Assembly: GCF_003611035.1 (NCBI RefSeq)
Contig: NZ_CP030033.1
Location: 682,001 to 746,000 of the forward strand
Origin: Cryobacterium soli
Lineage (GTDB): Bacteria; Actinomycetota; Actinomycetes; Actinomycetales; Microbacteriaceae
Reading direction: 5' to 3'
DNA: 64,000 nt
This document shows, in pieces, positions 46,128 to 53,971 of the stretch. The notes beneath the pieces were generated by a model, which was not told the DNA's origin, did no database searches, and saw only the letters and a program-made list of their open reading frames with translations. A program made the translations under genes and the position numbers. The number at the start of each line of letters is the position of its first letter. Positions within the stretch are counted from its first letter, which is position 1.

Positions 46128-47804
46128 TCAGGCGGGCAGCAGGGCCGCGGCGGCGCGTTCGGGGTCGGTGCGCGCGGCACCCGTGCCCGCGGCCCAGGTG
46201 AGGTATCCGCCGTCGAGGTTCACGGCGTCGCGGCCCAGTTGGGCGAGCAGCCGCACGGCGGTGTGGCCGCGCTGGCCCACCTTGCAGTGCACGATCAGGC
46301 GGCCCTCGGGCAGTTCGGCCCGACGGGCACGGAGGTCGTCGAGCGGAATGTTCACCGAGCCGGGGATCGCCGCCTCGGCATACTCCCCCGCGGTGCGCAC
46401 GTCGATCAGGGTGGCTCCGGCGTCGCGAGCGGCCTCGAGTTCGTGCCACTGCACCGACGGGGTGAGGCCCTCCGCGGCGTTCAGGGCCACGTAGCCGAGC
46501 ATGTTCACCGGGTCCTTGGCCGAGGAGAACTGCGGCGCGTAGGCCAGTTCGAGATCGGCGAGTTCGGACGCCGTGATACCGCCGGCCATGGCCGTAGCGA
46601 TCACGTCGATGCGCTTGTCCACGCCGTTCCCGCCCACACCCTGGGCGCCGAGGATGGCGTCGGTCTCGGCGTCGACGACGAGCTTGAGCGCCATCGGCTC
46701 TGCGCCCGGGTAGTAGCCGGTGTGCGAGGCGGGATGTGTGTGGAACACCCGGATGGCGCGGCCCCGAGCGCGCAGCAACTTCTCGTTCCAGCCGGTGGCG
46801 GCGATGGCGAGGCCCATCATGCCCACCACGGCCGTACCGAGGGCTGGGCGCACCCGGATGGTCTTGCCGGTGATGGCATCGGCGACCAGGCGTCCGTGCC
46901 GGTTGGCCAGGCCGGCGAGCGCGACCAGGCGTTGTTCGCCGGAGATCGCGTCGGTCTTCTCCACGGCGTCGCCGATGGCGTAGATGCCGGGGGCGCTGGT
47001 GCGCAGCTGGTCATCCACCTGGATGCCGCCGCGCTGCCCGATCGTGAGGCCGGCGGCCGTCGCCAGAGCCGTGTCGGGGCGAACCCCGATGGCGGCGAGC
47101 ACGAAGTCCGCCGCAACGACACTGCCGTCACTGAGGGTGGCCGAGTCCGCGTCGAGCTCGGTCACCTGGGTGCCCAGTCGCACGCTCACCCCCGCGGCCC
47201 GGAGCCGGTCTGCGACCGGGCCGGCCATCTCGGGGTCGAGCGGCGGGAGCACCTGGTCGCCCAGTTCCACCAGGGTGACGTCCAGACCGCGGTGCACCAG
47301 GTTTTCCACCATCTCGAGGCCGATGAAGCCGGCGCCGATGACGAGGGCGCTGCGCGGCGCGACGGCAAGGGCGGACATGGCCGCGTCGACGTCGTCGATG
47401 TCACGGAGGCTGAGCATCCGGTCGCCGCCGGGCAGGGGCGGGCGCACGGGTGACGCGCCGGGCGAGAGCACCAGGGCGTCGTACGGTTCGGTCGACTCCT
47501 CCCCCGTGCCGAGGTCACGCACCCGCACCGTCTTGGCCGCGCTGTCGATGCCGATCACCTCGGTGCGCACGCGAACGTCGAGGGCGAAGCGGCCAGCCAG
47601 CGAGGCCGGCGTCTGCAGCAGCAGGCTGGAGCGCTCCTCGATGACACCGCCGAGGTAATACGGCAGCCCGCAGTTGGCGAACGACACGTGCCCGCCCCGT
47701 TCGAACACCGTGATCCGGGCGTTCTCGTCGAGACGGCGCAGGCGGGTCGCGGCGGACATGCCCCCGGCGACGCCCCCGACGATGATGTACCGATTCTGAG
47801 TCAT
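46128..47804 (-). CDS. FAD-dependent CoA-disulfide reductase with C-terminal rhodanese domain
   Basis: 558 aa. FAD motif GGVAGG (10-15), redox SFANCGLPYY with Cys45, NAD(P) motif IGAGFIGLEMVEN, GDAVEKTDAIS, dimerisation domain ending AYAPQFSSAKDPVNMLGY, then a rhodanese domain (~465-558) with active Cys in VHCKVGQRG. Same architecture as the first two domains of the 839-aa protein at 436, but no TusA or DsrE domain. Predicted to reduce CoA-disulfide or CoA-persulfide with NAD(P)H. ATG 47804 has AGGATGGAG upstream; the CsoR/CstR-type operator at 47819 overlaps the -10 TATAGC. Confidence 0.9.
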   Translation of the reverse strand: MTQNRYIIVGGVAGGMSAATRLRRLDENARITVFERGGHVSFANCGLPYYLGGVIEERSSLLLQTPASLAGRFALDVRVRTEVIGIDSAAKTVRVRDLGTGEESTEPYDALVLSPGASPVRPPLPGGDRMLSLRDIDDVDAAMSALAVAPRSALVIGAGFIGLEMVENLVHRGLDVTLVELGDQVLPPLDPEMAGPVADRLRAAGVSVRLGTQVTELDADSATLSDGSVVAADFVLAAIGVRPDTALATAAGLTIGQRGGIQVDDQLRTSAPGIYAIGDAVEKTDAISGEQRLVALAGLANRHGRLVADAITGKTIRVRPALGTAVVGMMGLAIAATGWNEKLLRARGRAIRVFHTHPASHTGYYPGAEPMALKLVVDAETDAILGAQGVGGNGVDKRIDVIATAMAGGITASELADLELAYAPQFSSAKDPVNMLGYVALNAAEGLTPSVQWHELEAARDAGATLIDVRTAGEYAEAAIPGSVNIPLDDLRARRAELPEGRLIVHCKVGQRGHTAVRLLAQLGRDAVNLDGGYLTWAAGTGAARTDPERAAAALLPA

Positions 47805-47818
47805 GACTCCATCCTGCT

Positions 47819-47834
47819 ATACCCCGTGGGGTAT
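47819..47834. promoter_or_regulatory. CsoR/CstR-type operator, copy 3
   Basis: ATACCCCGTGGGGTAT lies 14 bp upstream of the flavoprotein ATG at 47804 and overlaps its minus-strand -10 (TATAGC, 47817-47822). Same 16-bp pattern as at 376 and 16548. Confidence 0.7.
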
Positions 47835-47967
47835 CTGCAAGTCGACGTGGGCTCGGCGGCAGTGCGGCCCAACGGAAACGGGCCATCTACAGCCAGGAGG
47901 GCGCTCGGCAGACGCTCGGGTCTCCCGACTGTTCCTCCGGTGACACCGTGCCTATGCTGGATGGACC

Positions 47968-48630
47968 ATGCGACTTCTCCTCATCCGTCACGGCCAGACT
48001 CCCGCCAATGTGCTCGGGCAGCTCGATACCGCCCACCCGGGCCCGGGACTCACCGAGCTCGGCGAGCGTCAGGCCGCGGTCATCCCCGACGCCCTGAGGT
48101 TCGATTCGATCGACGCCATCTTCGCGTCGACCCTGCACCGCACGCAGCTCACGGCCCGGCCCCTCGCCGTCGACCGTGGCCTCGACATCCAGGTGGCCGA
48201 TGGCCTGCACGAGATCGAGGCCGGCACCCTCGAGCGGCGCAGCGACCACGCTTCCATCCGCACCTATATGGAGACCGTGTTCGCCTGGGGTGCCGGCAAC
48301 CTCGATGTGGGCATGCCCGGCGGCACGGACGGCCATGCCTTCTTCTCCCGGTTCGACGCCGACATCGCCGTGGCCGCCGCCAGCGGCCACACGGCAGCGG
48401 TGTTCAGCCACGGTGCGGCGATCCGGGTGTGGGCCGCCGCACGGGCCACCAACGTGCCACCGATGTTCGCCGGGCTGCACGACCTGGACAACACCGGAGT
48501 GGTCGAGCTGTCCGGATCCCCGGACGGGGGCTGGACGCTGCTGTCCTGGGCAGGTGTGCCGTTGGGCGGCATGCCGCTGGCCGACGCGGATGCCATCGAC
48601 CCCACCGGTGAGGCGCTCGACGCGTCCTAG
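47968..48630 (+). CDS. Histidine phosphatase (phosphoglycerate mutase-like) family protein
   Basis: 220 aa. The RHG motif is LLLIRHGQTPANVLG (catalytic His), with second-half motifs TLHRTQLTARPL, HEIEAGTLE and FSHGAAIRVWA supplying the other catalytic His and the Glu. Histidine phosphatases dephosphorylate small sugars or phosphoproteins; which one this prefers cannot be told. TATGCT at 47953-47958 lies 9 bp before the ATG, so the 5' leader would be very short. It diverges from the flavoprotein and converges on the uronate operon, overlapping its end by 4 bp. Confidence 0.9.
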   Translation: MRLLLIRHGQTPANVLGQLDTAHPGPGLTELGERQAAVIPDALRFDSIDAIFASTLHRTQLTARPLAVDRGLDIQVADGLHEIEAGTLERRSDHASIRTYMETVFAWGAGNLDVGMPGGTDGHAFFSRFDADIAVAAASGHTAAVFSHGAAIRVWAAARATNVPPMFAGLHDLDNTGVVELSGSPDGGWTLLSWAGVPLGGMPLADADAIDPTGEALDAS

Positions 48631-49610
48631 GCAGAAGCGGCCGTGAGCAGTCCGACGCTTCGCCGGATCATTTCCACCCGGCCCTCGACCGACGCGTCGG
48701 CGGGCCGCCACGCGAACTTGATCCCCGAGTAGAGCAGCTCGCCGGCCTCCGCGAGGGCACTGCGGGCCAGCGGCACGGTGAGCATCGACGCCGGCTCGGC
48801 ATACGCCGCGGCGTCGGCCGCGCCGGGGTGCGGGGAGAAGGGCAGATGCGCATCCGCCCAGGCCTCGCCGTAGGCGCTCGGCCGGTCGGCGACGCCGGAG
48901 AACATCAACCCGCGCAATACTCCGGCATCCCGTGCCTCCTGCACGTGTTCGAGGACCAGGGACGATGAGCGCAGTTCGATAGCCGACCGTCCCCAGTTGA
49001 CGGCTATGCCCACATCGGCACCCGACATCCGGATGGCGGCGATCTCGTCTCCGAGCGGCAGGAACCCCTTGGCGTGTGCCTGGCCGGGCACCAGGGCGTC
49101 ACAGTGCTCGAGCAGCACCGCGGCGCCCTCCCAGTCCCACGCGCCGATCTCCGTCAGGGAGGCGGCCAGGGCGGCCGCGCCTGCGGATGACCTCGGGTGC
49201 GGCCCGGGGCTGGCCTGCAGCTCCACGGCGATGACCGCGGCATCGCCGGCGGAGTCGTTGAGACGGCGTACACCGGCGAGCATCGCGGCCGCATTCGCCA
49301 CCGCGGCGCGTCGGCCCCGGTCATCCTCAGATGCCAATCCATGCCGGGGGTCCCTGGCCACCGCGGCGACGGTGTACCCCACCGAGGTGAGCACGACCTG
49401 CCACCGGCACGGCAGGGCCGCCAGCAGCCACGGCTCGTCGTGCGGGTGCAGGGCTTCCAGCCACGGCAGCTCGAGGCCGCGGATCCCGGCGACCTCGGCC
49501 AGCCCGGCGAGATAGCCGCTCTCGACCGCCGGGTCCCACCCCTGTGCGGTGGGCGAACTGGCGTAGGCTCCGACGACGAGTCCGGCGCGCTGCCCGGCGC
49601 TGAGACTCAC
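48627..49610 (-). CDS. DUF4862-family TIM-barrel-like protein, last gene of uronate operon
   Basis: 327 aa, from GTG 49610, which overlaps the kdgK stop by 4 bp. Sequence such as GIRGLELPWLEALHPHDEPWLLAAL, AVIAVELQASPGPHPRSS, WDWEGAAVLLEHCDA and AVNWGRSAIELRS reads like a sugar-isomerase/endonuclease IV-type barrel with candidate metal ligands Glu and His. This matches the DUF4862 group, found next to sugar-catabolic genes and without a proven reaction. Its position in the operon suggests an accessory step on the KDG route; this is inference. Confidence 0.7.
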   Translation of the reverse strand: MSLSAGQRAGLVVGAYASSPTAQGWDPAVESGYLAGLAEVAGIRGLELPWLEALHPHDEPWLLAALPCRWQVVLTSVGYTVAAVARDPRHGLASEDDRGRRAAVANAAAMLAGVRRLNDSAGDAAVIAVELQASPGPHPRSSAGAAALAASLTEIGAWDWEGAAVLLEHCDALVPGQAHAKGFLPLGDEIAAIRMSGADVGIAVNWGRSAIELRSSSLVLEHVQEARDAGVLRGLMFSGVADRPSAYGEAWADAHLPFSPHPGAADAAAYAEPASMLTVPLARSALAEAGELLYSGIKFAWRPADASVEGRVEMIRRSVGLLTAASA

Positions 49611-50581
49611 CGCGAGACCGGTTCGGTCGCGGATAGCGTGGCCAGTTCGCTGCGGCGGGGCATGCCCTCCCAGTCGCCGGGTACCAGGCAGGCGTACGCG
49701 CCCACGGTCACGGCGGTGGTGAGGCACGCCGCCACGCTCTCCCCCGCCAGGTATTCAGCCAGGTAGCCGGCCACGAATCCGTCGCCGGCGCCGACGGTGT
49801 CCAGAGGGTCGACCGCGATGGCCGACCGCTGGTACTCCACGCCGTCGACCACGGCGACGGCACCGTGCTCGCCGAGCTTCACGATCGCCTGCCCGGCGCC
49901 GGCCTCCACCAGCCGGTGGGCCAGGGTCATCCCGGTGACGCCCGTGGATGGTGGGCCGTCGCCGAGCGCGATCTCGGCCTCGCTGTCGCCGGCGAAGACC
50001 AGGTCGGCGAGTGGGATGAGCCGACGGTAGACCTCGCGAGCCTCGACGGGTGACCAGAGTTTGCCGCGGTAGTTCAGGTCGAGGGACACCGGCACACCGG
50101 CCTCCCTGGCCAGGGTCACCGCGGTGAAGGTGGCGTCGGCGGCGGATGGCGACAGGGCCGGGGTGATCCCGGTGACGTGCAGCAGCGCCGCCGATCGGAT
50201 GACGACCGGGTCGATGTCGGCCGGGCAGAGCCGGGAGCCGGCGCTGCCGCTGCGGTAGTACCAGACCCGGGTCTGGCGGCTGGTGCGCCGTTCCTTGATC
50301 ATCACGCCGGTCTGCGCGTCCGGGTCCCGGATCGCGCGCACCGACACGCCCTCCGCGCCGATTTCGCGGGCCACGAGGTCGCCGAGCGAGTCCTCGCCGA
50401 CCCGGCCGATCCAGGTCACGTCCACGCCGAGACGGCGGAGGGCTATGGCCACATTGCTCTCCGACCCGCCGATGCCCATGGTCATGGCGCGACTGTGCTG
50501 CAGCGGCCCCCAGGTGTCCGAACTCATCAGCGCCATGGTCTCGCCGAGGGTGACCACACCACCGGCGCGAACACCGCTCAT
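49607..50581 (-). CDS. kdgK: 2-keto-3-deoxygluconate kinase
   Basis: 324 aa PfkB/ribokinase fold. GETMALMSSD, GIGGSESNVAIALRRLG (substrate lid region) and the C-terminal DTVGAGDGFVAGYLA with the catalytic Asp. This sequence order is typical of KDG kinases. It phosphorylates KDG to KDPG. The start overlaps the aldolase stop by 4 bp, so kinase and aldolase are coupled. KDG would come from the SDR/lyase products of this operon and from kduI/kduD. Confidence 0.88.
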   Translation of the reverse strand: MSGVRAGGVVTLGETMALMSSDTWGPLQHSRAMTMGIGGSESNVAIALRRLGVDVTWIGRVGEDSLGDLVAREIGAEGVSVRAIRDPDAQTGVMIKERRTSRQTRVWYYRSGSAGSRLCPADIDPVVIRSAALLHVTGITPALSPSAADATFTAVTLAREAGVPVSLDLNYRGKLWSPVEAREVYRRLIPLADLVFAGDSEAEIALGDGPPSTGVTGMTLAHRLVEAGAGQAIVKLGEHGAVAVVDGVEYQRSAIAVDPLDTVGAGDGFVAGYLAEYLAGESVAACLTTAVTVGAYACLVPGDWEGMPRRSELATLSATEPVSR

Positions 50582-51294
50582 GCCCGCCCTCCGGCTCGGC
50601 CGTCGTCGCGGGCTTCTCTGACGATCTCCACGGCACGCCGGGCCCGGTCGGCCAACGACACCAGGGACCCACCGTCGAGGGCGTCACCGAGCAGCGGGCC
50701 GCCGAGGCTCACGGCCACGGCTCCGGCTCGCAGCCAGGCGGGCACATCGGCCAGGCCGACCCCGCCCGACGGCAGGAATTGCAGGTCGGGAAACGGGCCC
50801 CGCAGATGCGCGGCATAGGCGCTGCCCACGGTCTGGGCGGGGAAGATCTTGACCGCGGTGGCGCCGGCGGCCCAGGCCGAATAGAGCTCGGTCGGAGTGA
50901 GGCCGCCCGCGTAGATCGGGGTTCCGGAGCGCACGGCCAGGTTGATGACCTCGAGGTCGACGACCGGGGTGACCAGGTAGTCGGCGCCGGCATCGATGGC
51001 ACGGCGGGCCTGGTCGGCGCACACGATGGTGCCGATGCCGATCTCGACCCGCTCGCCCAGGCTTTTCTGCAGCGCGGGCAGGTGTTCGAAGGTGCCCGGC
51101 GTGCTGAGCGTCAGCTCGATCGAGCGCACTCCGGCGTCGGCGAGCACCTCCACGACCCTGTCGTAGTCGGTGGCGCGCGCCGCGCGCAGCACGGCGATCA
51201 GCGGGTTCTGCCTGAGCTGGTCCGAGGGGGTGCGCCGCTCTGCTGCCGGTGCTGCGGGCGTGGTGGGGCTGAGATTCACGGATGCTCCGATCAT
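50578..51294 (-). CDS. eda: KDPG/4-hydroxy-2-oxoglutarate aldolase
   Basis: 238 aa. LIAVLRAARATDYDRVV, the Glu in SIELTLSTPG, GIGTIVCADQARRAIDAGADYLVTP, and Schiff-base Lys in AVKIFPAQTVG, with SGGV near the end, are the class I KDPG aldolase pattern. It splits KDPG to pyruvate and glyceraldehyde-3-phosphate. ATG 51294 overlaps the upstream membrane-gene stop by 4 bp. Last step of the predicted uronate pathway. Confidence 0.92.
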   Translation of the reverse strand: MIGASVNLSPTTPAAPAAERRTPSDQLRQNPLIAVLRAARATDYDRVVEVLADAGVRSIELTLSTPGTFEHLPALQKSLGERVEIGIGTIVCADQARRAIDAGADYLVTPVVDLEVINLAVRSGTPIYAGGLTPTELYSAWAAGATAVKIFPAQTVGSAYAAHLRGPFPDLQFLPSGGVGLADVPAWLRAGAVAVSLGGPLLGDALDGGSLVSLADRARRAVEIVREARDDGRAGGRA

Positions 51295-51956
51295 GAGGGT
51301 GTGCCGCCCGTGTCCCGGCCCAGCGTGACGAGGGCGAGGTAGACGGGCAGGGAGAGGCCGAAGAACGGCACCAGGGTGGGCAGCAGATAGCAGGTGAGGA
51401 CGAAGACCGCGACGATCGCGAGCATGAGCAGCGCCTGCACGGGCCGGCGGGCGATCAGGTAGCCCGCTTCCAGCAACCACTGGCGCCGGGTGCCCTCGCG
51501 GCTCCGGGCCGCGGCCACCGGCAGGGCCAGCAACAGCAGGGTCACGGCCAGGGCGACGGGCACCGTGGCTGCGGCCAGGACCAGCGCCACCGGGCTCGCC
51601 CCTGCGCCGGCCTCACTGAGCTGTTGGCCGAGGAAGACGCTGTCGACCAGGAGCAGCAGCACGACGGCGACGCTGGCGACGCCCAGCGGCAGGGTGCGCC
51701 GCCAGGTGGCGCCGAACTCGCGGAAGGTGGCGGTGAACACCGCGGTCTCGCCGTCCTGCAGCCAGAGGCGCAGGGCGCGCGCGGCCGCCACCGACGCGGG
51801 CAGGATGGTCACCACCGGCAGGGCCAGGATGAGCGCGGCCACTCCCACGAACGCGAGGTTCGCCGGGTAGGCCATGGCGGCCAGCAGCCGCTGCTCCCAG
51901 CCGCGGGCGGCGGCCGGGGCAGGGCGGTTACGTGGCGGTCGGGTTGCTGCGATCAT
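51291..51956 (-). CDS. YesL/DUF624-family membrane protein
   Basis: 221 aa with about five membrane segments (LAFVGVAALILALPVVTIL, LPLGVASVAVVLLLLVDSVFLG and three more). The PASVAAARALRLWLQDGE segment with FREFGATWRRTLPLGVA is typical of DUF624/YesL proteins, which sit in sugar ABC operons of bacteria that use plant polysaccharides and may help assemble or gate the importer. Overlaps both neighbours by 4 bp. The function of the family is not established. Confidence 0.8.
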   Translation of the reverse strand: MIAATRPPRNRPAPAAARGWEQRLLAAMAYPANLAFVGVAALILALPVVTILPASVAAARALRLWLQDGETAVFTATFREFGATWRRTLPLGVASVAVVLLLLVDSVFLGQQLSEAGAGASPVALVLAAATVPVALAVTLLLLALPVAAARSREGTRRQWLLEAGYLIARRPVQALLMLAIVAVFVLTCYLLPTLVPFFGLSLPVYLALVTLGRDTGGTPS

Positions 51957-53971
51957 GGGGTGCTCGTCTCGTCGGGGCGGGTCCGGGCGGCGAATCCCGC
52001 TCCGCGCACCTGGGCCGCGCCGGCAGCGGCGGCCAGGTTGATGGTCTGCCCGTCCAGGTGCAGGGCGACGTGTTCCTGGCGCCCGGCCCGGCTGAGGGCC
52101 AGGTGCACCGTCCGGCCGTCGATGTTCGCGGTCGCGACCCCGGGCTCGGTGTCGTTCCAGGCGCGCGGTTCGAGCACGGTGACGAAGACCGTGGCCGTGA
52201 CGGGCCCGGTCGTGCGGCGCAGGGTGTGCTGCTCGGTCACGATCGCCAACGCGGGGGTCGACGAGGTGGGGTTGGCCTGCACCATGCTCGTGATGACGTC
52301 GGTATGGACGTCGACCGGTTGCAGCAGCGTGACGAGCAGGCATCCGCTGCCCGCCTGGGCGAGATAGCGACCGTCGCCCTGGGCCGCGGGCGGGTTGTCG
52401 GTCTGCAGCAACCAGGTGAAGGCGCTCGGGTCGCGCGCCACGCACTCGTCGACGGTGAAGACGGTTCCCGCCGGTGACATCACCAGGTGTCGGCGCAGCC
52501 GCTGCACGCCGAGGGCGGGGTCGTACATCGCGCCGATCTCGCTCACGGTGTGCACCCAGCCGCCGTAGAGGGTGGTGGTCAGGACCTCGGCGGTGTGCTG
52601 CCGGTCCAGGTTCTCGAACACGTGGTAGCGGTCTTCGTTGACGAAGCCGTGACCGTCCACGAGCACCCCGTTGTGGTGCGCGGTGCGTTTGCGGCTCGAG
52701 TAACCCTCGTCGATGGCGAGGTAGGAGCCGTGCCCGAGGATCACGAAGCTGCCGGCGTCCGGGTGCTGGTGGCCGGCGTTGAGGGTGGTCCAGCCGTGTT
52801 CCCGGTCGAGCTTCGCCGAGGCGGTCCAGGCCGTGTGACCGCCGCCGGGGGCCGCCTTCACGGAGACGAGCGTCGCATCCGGCTGCCACGAGGTGCGCCC
52901 GACGACGAGCCCGAGGTCGGGGAAGAACCGGCTGGTCGGCAGGCTCTGCGGGTCGACCTCGGCCACGGTCGTGTCGAACCAGAGCAGTTCCTGGTAGGCC
53001 TCCGCGCGCACACCGGGCCGAACGCCGCTCTCGTAGGCCTCCCGCCAGAAGAACCCGTCGGCCACCCGGCGCGCCAGCCACTGGGCCTGCCCGATGCCGT
53101 ATTCGGCGGCCAGTTTGTAGTACAGGGCGACGGAGTGGCCGCTGCGCCGGTCGTGGCAGTCGCCGTGGTTGACGATGCGTTCGAGGTCCGGCGCGGCCTG
53201 GTAGAGCCGGAACCAGAAGGTCTCCCTCAGGTAGGCGCTGCGGGCGAACCAGTCGGTTCCCTCCGCGGAGCGCAGCACGTCGAGGTAGCTCACCAGCCAC
53301 GGCACACCGTAGCGCCAGTACACGACACCTTCGTTGTTCGAGCCGTCGTCGGGCAGCAGGTCGAGCACGGTGTCGAAGTTGGCCTTGGCCAGGTCGGACC
53401 AGGCCCGAGCGTCCGGATGCTCGGCCACGACGGCGTAGGCGGCTGTGGCCAGGCCGGCGAAGCAGATCCAGTTGTGGTTCTGCCAGTACGACGAGGCCCA
53501 CCAGCCGCCCTCGGAGGCGACCGCGAACGCGTGCAGCCGGGCGCCCTGCAGGATGAGCTTGTCCCGCAGCCGGGCCCGTTCGGGTTCCGGCAGGGCGTCG
53601 CCCGCCCAGGAATAGGCCAGGCCGAGGCCGTGCAGCAGCCAGCCCGCGTCGAGGTCGTGGTCGGGCAGGTGCGCCTTGCCCCAGTGCGGGTAGCCCACGG
53701 CCACGTCGAGCCAGCGGCGGAGCTCGGTGCGGTAGTGCTCCTGACCGGTCAGCCGGTAGGCCAGCGCCAGGTTGGCAGCGGCGGCACCGAGGTAGGTGAT
53801 CGACGTATCCGGATGCGCCGGCGCAAGCGGCAGGGCCCGGTACCGTTCGCACTCGTCGAGCAGCCGGCGGAACTGCGCGGCCTTCACCGTGAGGATCTCG
53901 GCGCGCAACCGGTCTTCGTGCCCGGCGAGCAGGAGCGGCCGGCTCACGACGGTGGTCGGTGCGGCGCTCAT
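51953..53971 (-). CDS. Heparinase II/III-family polysaccharide lyase-like protein (cytoplasmic)
   Basis: 672 aa. An N-terminal (alpha/alpha) toroid (WASSYWQNHNWICFAG, NNEGVVYWRYGVPW, NHGDCHDRRSGHS) and a C-terminal beta-sandwich with LNAGHQHPDAGSFVILGHG, RTAHHNGVLVDG and the HENEDRYHVF-like region. Asn, His and Tyr residues at these positions act in catalysis in heparinase II/III-like lyases. No signal peptide, so it should act on imported oligosaccharides; closest idea is an exo-acting oligo-uronate (for example oligoalginate) lyase. ATG 53971 overlaps the next lyase's stop by 4 bp; the frame is open to 54103. Confidence 0.8.
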   Translation of the reverse strand: MSAAPTTVVSRPLLLAGHEDRLRAEILTVKAAQFRRLLDECERYRALPLAPAHPDTSITYLGAAAANLALAYRLTGQEHYRTELRRWLDVAVGYPHWGKAHLPDHDLDAGWLLHGLGLAYSWAGDALPEPERARLRDKLILQGARLHAFAVASEGGWWASSYWQNHNWICFAGLATAAYAVVAEHPDARAWSDLAKANFDTVLDLLPDDGSNNEGVVYWRYGVPWLVSYLDVLRSAEGTDWFARSAYLRETFWFRLYQAAPDLERIVNHGDCHDRRSGHSVALYYKLAAEYGIGQAQWLARRVADGFFWREAYESGVRPGVRAEAYQELLWFDTTVAEVDPQSLPTSRFFPDLGLVVGRTSWQPDATLVSVKAAPGGGHTAWTASAKLDREHGWTTLNAGHQHPDAGSFVILGHGSYLAIDEGYSSRKRTAHHNGVLVDGHGFVNEDRYHVFENLDRQHTAEVLTTTLYGGWVHTVSEIGAMYDPALGVQRLRRHLVMSPAGTVFTVDECVARDPSAFTWLLQTDNPPAAQGDGRYLAQAGSGCLLVTLLQPVDVHTDVITSMVQANPTSSTPALAIVTEQHTLRRTTGPVTATVFVTVLEPRAWNDTEPGVATANIDGRTVHLALSRAGRQEHVALHLDGQTINLAAAAGAAQVRGAGFAARTRPDETSTP

